From Candidatus Saccharimonadota bacterium (GTDB lineage Bacteria > Eremiobacterota > Xenobia > Xenobiales > Xenobiaceae): a stretch of DNA of 7,023 nt. Below are positions 6,743 to 7,023 of the stretch, piece after piece. Made by a program: the position numbers and the translations under genes. The notes under the pieces were generated by a model that made no database searches, had not been told where the DNA came from, and was given only the letters and a program-made list of their open reading frames with translations. Each line of letters begins with the position of its first letter. Positions within the stretch are counted from its first letter, which is position 1. The stretch lies in assembly GCA_004554425.1 (NCBI GenBank), contig SFMI01000092.1, positions 1 through 7,023 on the forward strand. Direction: 5' to 3'.

Positions 6743-6820
6743 ATTTTTTACCATATCTACGCTTCGGCTGACTGGCCACGAAGTGGCCAGAGGCCTGCGC
6801 TATCGATATGGCGAAAAAAT
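6743..6820. repeat. long imperfect hairpin with a perfect GAA-capped tip
   Basis: The tip is CTGGCCAC-gaa-GTGGCCAG (6772-6790), 8 bp around three bases. Outside it, GGCT can pair with GGCC (6766-6769 with 6792-6795), TACGC with GCG(C)TA, CCATATC (6751-6757) with GATATGG (6805-6811), and ATTTTTT (6743-6749) with AAAAAAT (6814-6820). The tip and the CCATATC stem are exact; the middle pairs are broken by internal loops. Confidence 0.55.
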
Positions 6821-6829
6821 TTCGCTATA
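6807..6829. repeat. hairpin overlapping the long hairpin's outer arm
   Basis: TATGGCGAAA (6807-6816) pairs with TTTCGCTATA (6820-6829) through one G-T wobble, around a three-base AAA loop. It uses bases also needed for the GATATGG and AAAAAAT arms of the long hairpin, so the two cannot form together. Confidence 0.45.
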
Positions 6830-6892
6830 AGTTTTGGCTGCGGGCTAGCGTTCATGTTGGTTGCCTCCAGCTAGCGGCTCTTCCAGGCTCGA

Positions 6893-6921
6893 ACTGACCG
6901 AAGCTTTTAGCTTCGGCCAGT
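6893..6921. repeat. hairpin CCGAAGCT-ttt-AGCTTCGG with extended base
   Basis: A perfect 8-bp stem (6898-6905 with 6909-6916) around a TTT loop, continued after one A/C mismatch by ACTG/CAGT (6893-6896 with 6918-6921). No U-tract follows on either strand, so it is not a simple terminator. Confidence 0.6.
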
Positions 6922-7023
6922 ATCCTTCCATCGCCACTATTTCCGCCTGTTGGTTAAAAAACTACGCTTGTAAGAAAATGCCAAACGCTAATGACCGCAA
7001 GAAATTTCTCTCACGCTAACGCA

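Larger units (their letters stand above)
6674..6967. repeat. 11-bp inverted repeat enclosing a 294-base structured segment
   Basis: GCGTAGTTTTT (6674-6684) is the exact reverse complement of AAAAACTACGC (6957-6967). It could be the closing stem of a folded RNA or terminal repeats of a miniature element. No obvious target-site duplication flanks it. Confidence 0.5.
6658..7023. other. 366-base hairpin-rich region without a convincing gene
   Basis: No reading frame here is long or protein-like. The stretch is dense in inverted repeats: GCTAAT/ATTAGC (6697-6702 and 6720-6725), the long imperfect hairpin 6743-6820, the hairpins 6807-6829 and 6893-6921, and a 10-base palindrome AGAAATTTCT (7000-7009). 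Most of it is enclosed by an 11-base inverted repeat. Short direct repeats also recur: ACGCTAA at 6695, 6985 and 7013; TTTGGCTGCG at 6667 and 6833; GCTAGCG at 6844 and 6870. It may be a structured RNA, a small palindromic mobile element, or the remains of a gene. The sequence alone does not decide. Confidence 0.5.

Noticed and set aside
6866..6900. T-arm-like sequence on the minus strand (AGTTCGAGCCTG) suggesting a tRNA
   Set aside because: No matching acceptor, D or anticodon arm could be found at tRNA distances.
6674..6967. Inverted-repeat block called outright as an insertion sequence or miniature transposable element
   Set aside because: No transposase frame and no flanking target duplication visible; kept only as one possibility among others.

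Overview
The window looks like ordinary, densely packed bacterial chromosome. G+C is by eye a little below half, third codon positions lean to A/T, good Shine-Dalgarno sites (GGAGG-type) precede most genes, and intrinsic terminators are A/T-tailed. No rRNA, tRNA, CRISPR array, transposase or phage gene is visible. The lineage cannot be fixed from the sequence. A Gram-negative-type or candidate-phylum bacterium (for example a non-photosynthetic cyanobacterial relative) is only a guess.

Layout: (1) At the left edge is the 5' end of a minus-strand gene for a small exported or membrane-anchored protein. A divergent intergenic region of about 200 bases follows. (2) Positions 420-3408 hold a plus-strand run of three tightly spaced genes: a tandem GNAT-like protein with a GTG start, an unrecognised protein with a Cys/His-rich putative zinc-binding C-terminus, and a six-helix membrane protein. 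The first two overlap by 8 bases and the third follows after 27, so they are probably one transcript. (3) A symmetrical hairpin at 3431-3474 terminates this operon and the convergent gene. (4) Complement 3511-5037 encodes a protein with a degenerate FHA domain at the N-terminus, a canonical-looking FHA domain at the C-terminus, and an array of 13-residue repeats between them. (5) A divergent promoter region leads to a plus-strand GT4-type glycosyltransferase at 5197-6585, ended by a strong bidirectional hairpin terminator. (6) The last ~365 bases (6658-7023) have no convincing gene but are rich in hairpins, most of them enclosed by an 11-bp inverted repeat 294 bases across.

How the genes cooperate is mostly unknown. 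The glycosyltransferase presumably acts in cell-surface glycan synthesis. The FHA protein implies phosphothreonine-dependent protein assembly, but no kinase is in the window. The three-gene operon has no function I recognise. The two features most worth following up are the FHA-repeat-FHA protein and the structured 3' region.
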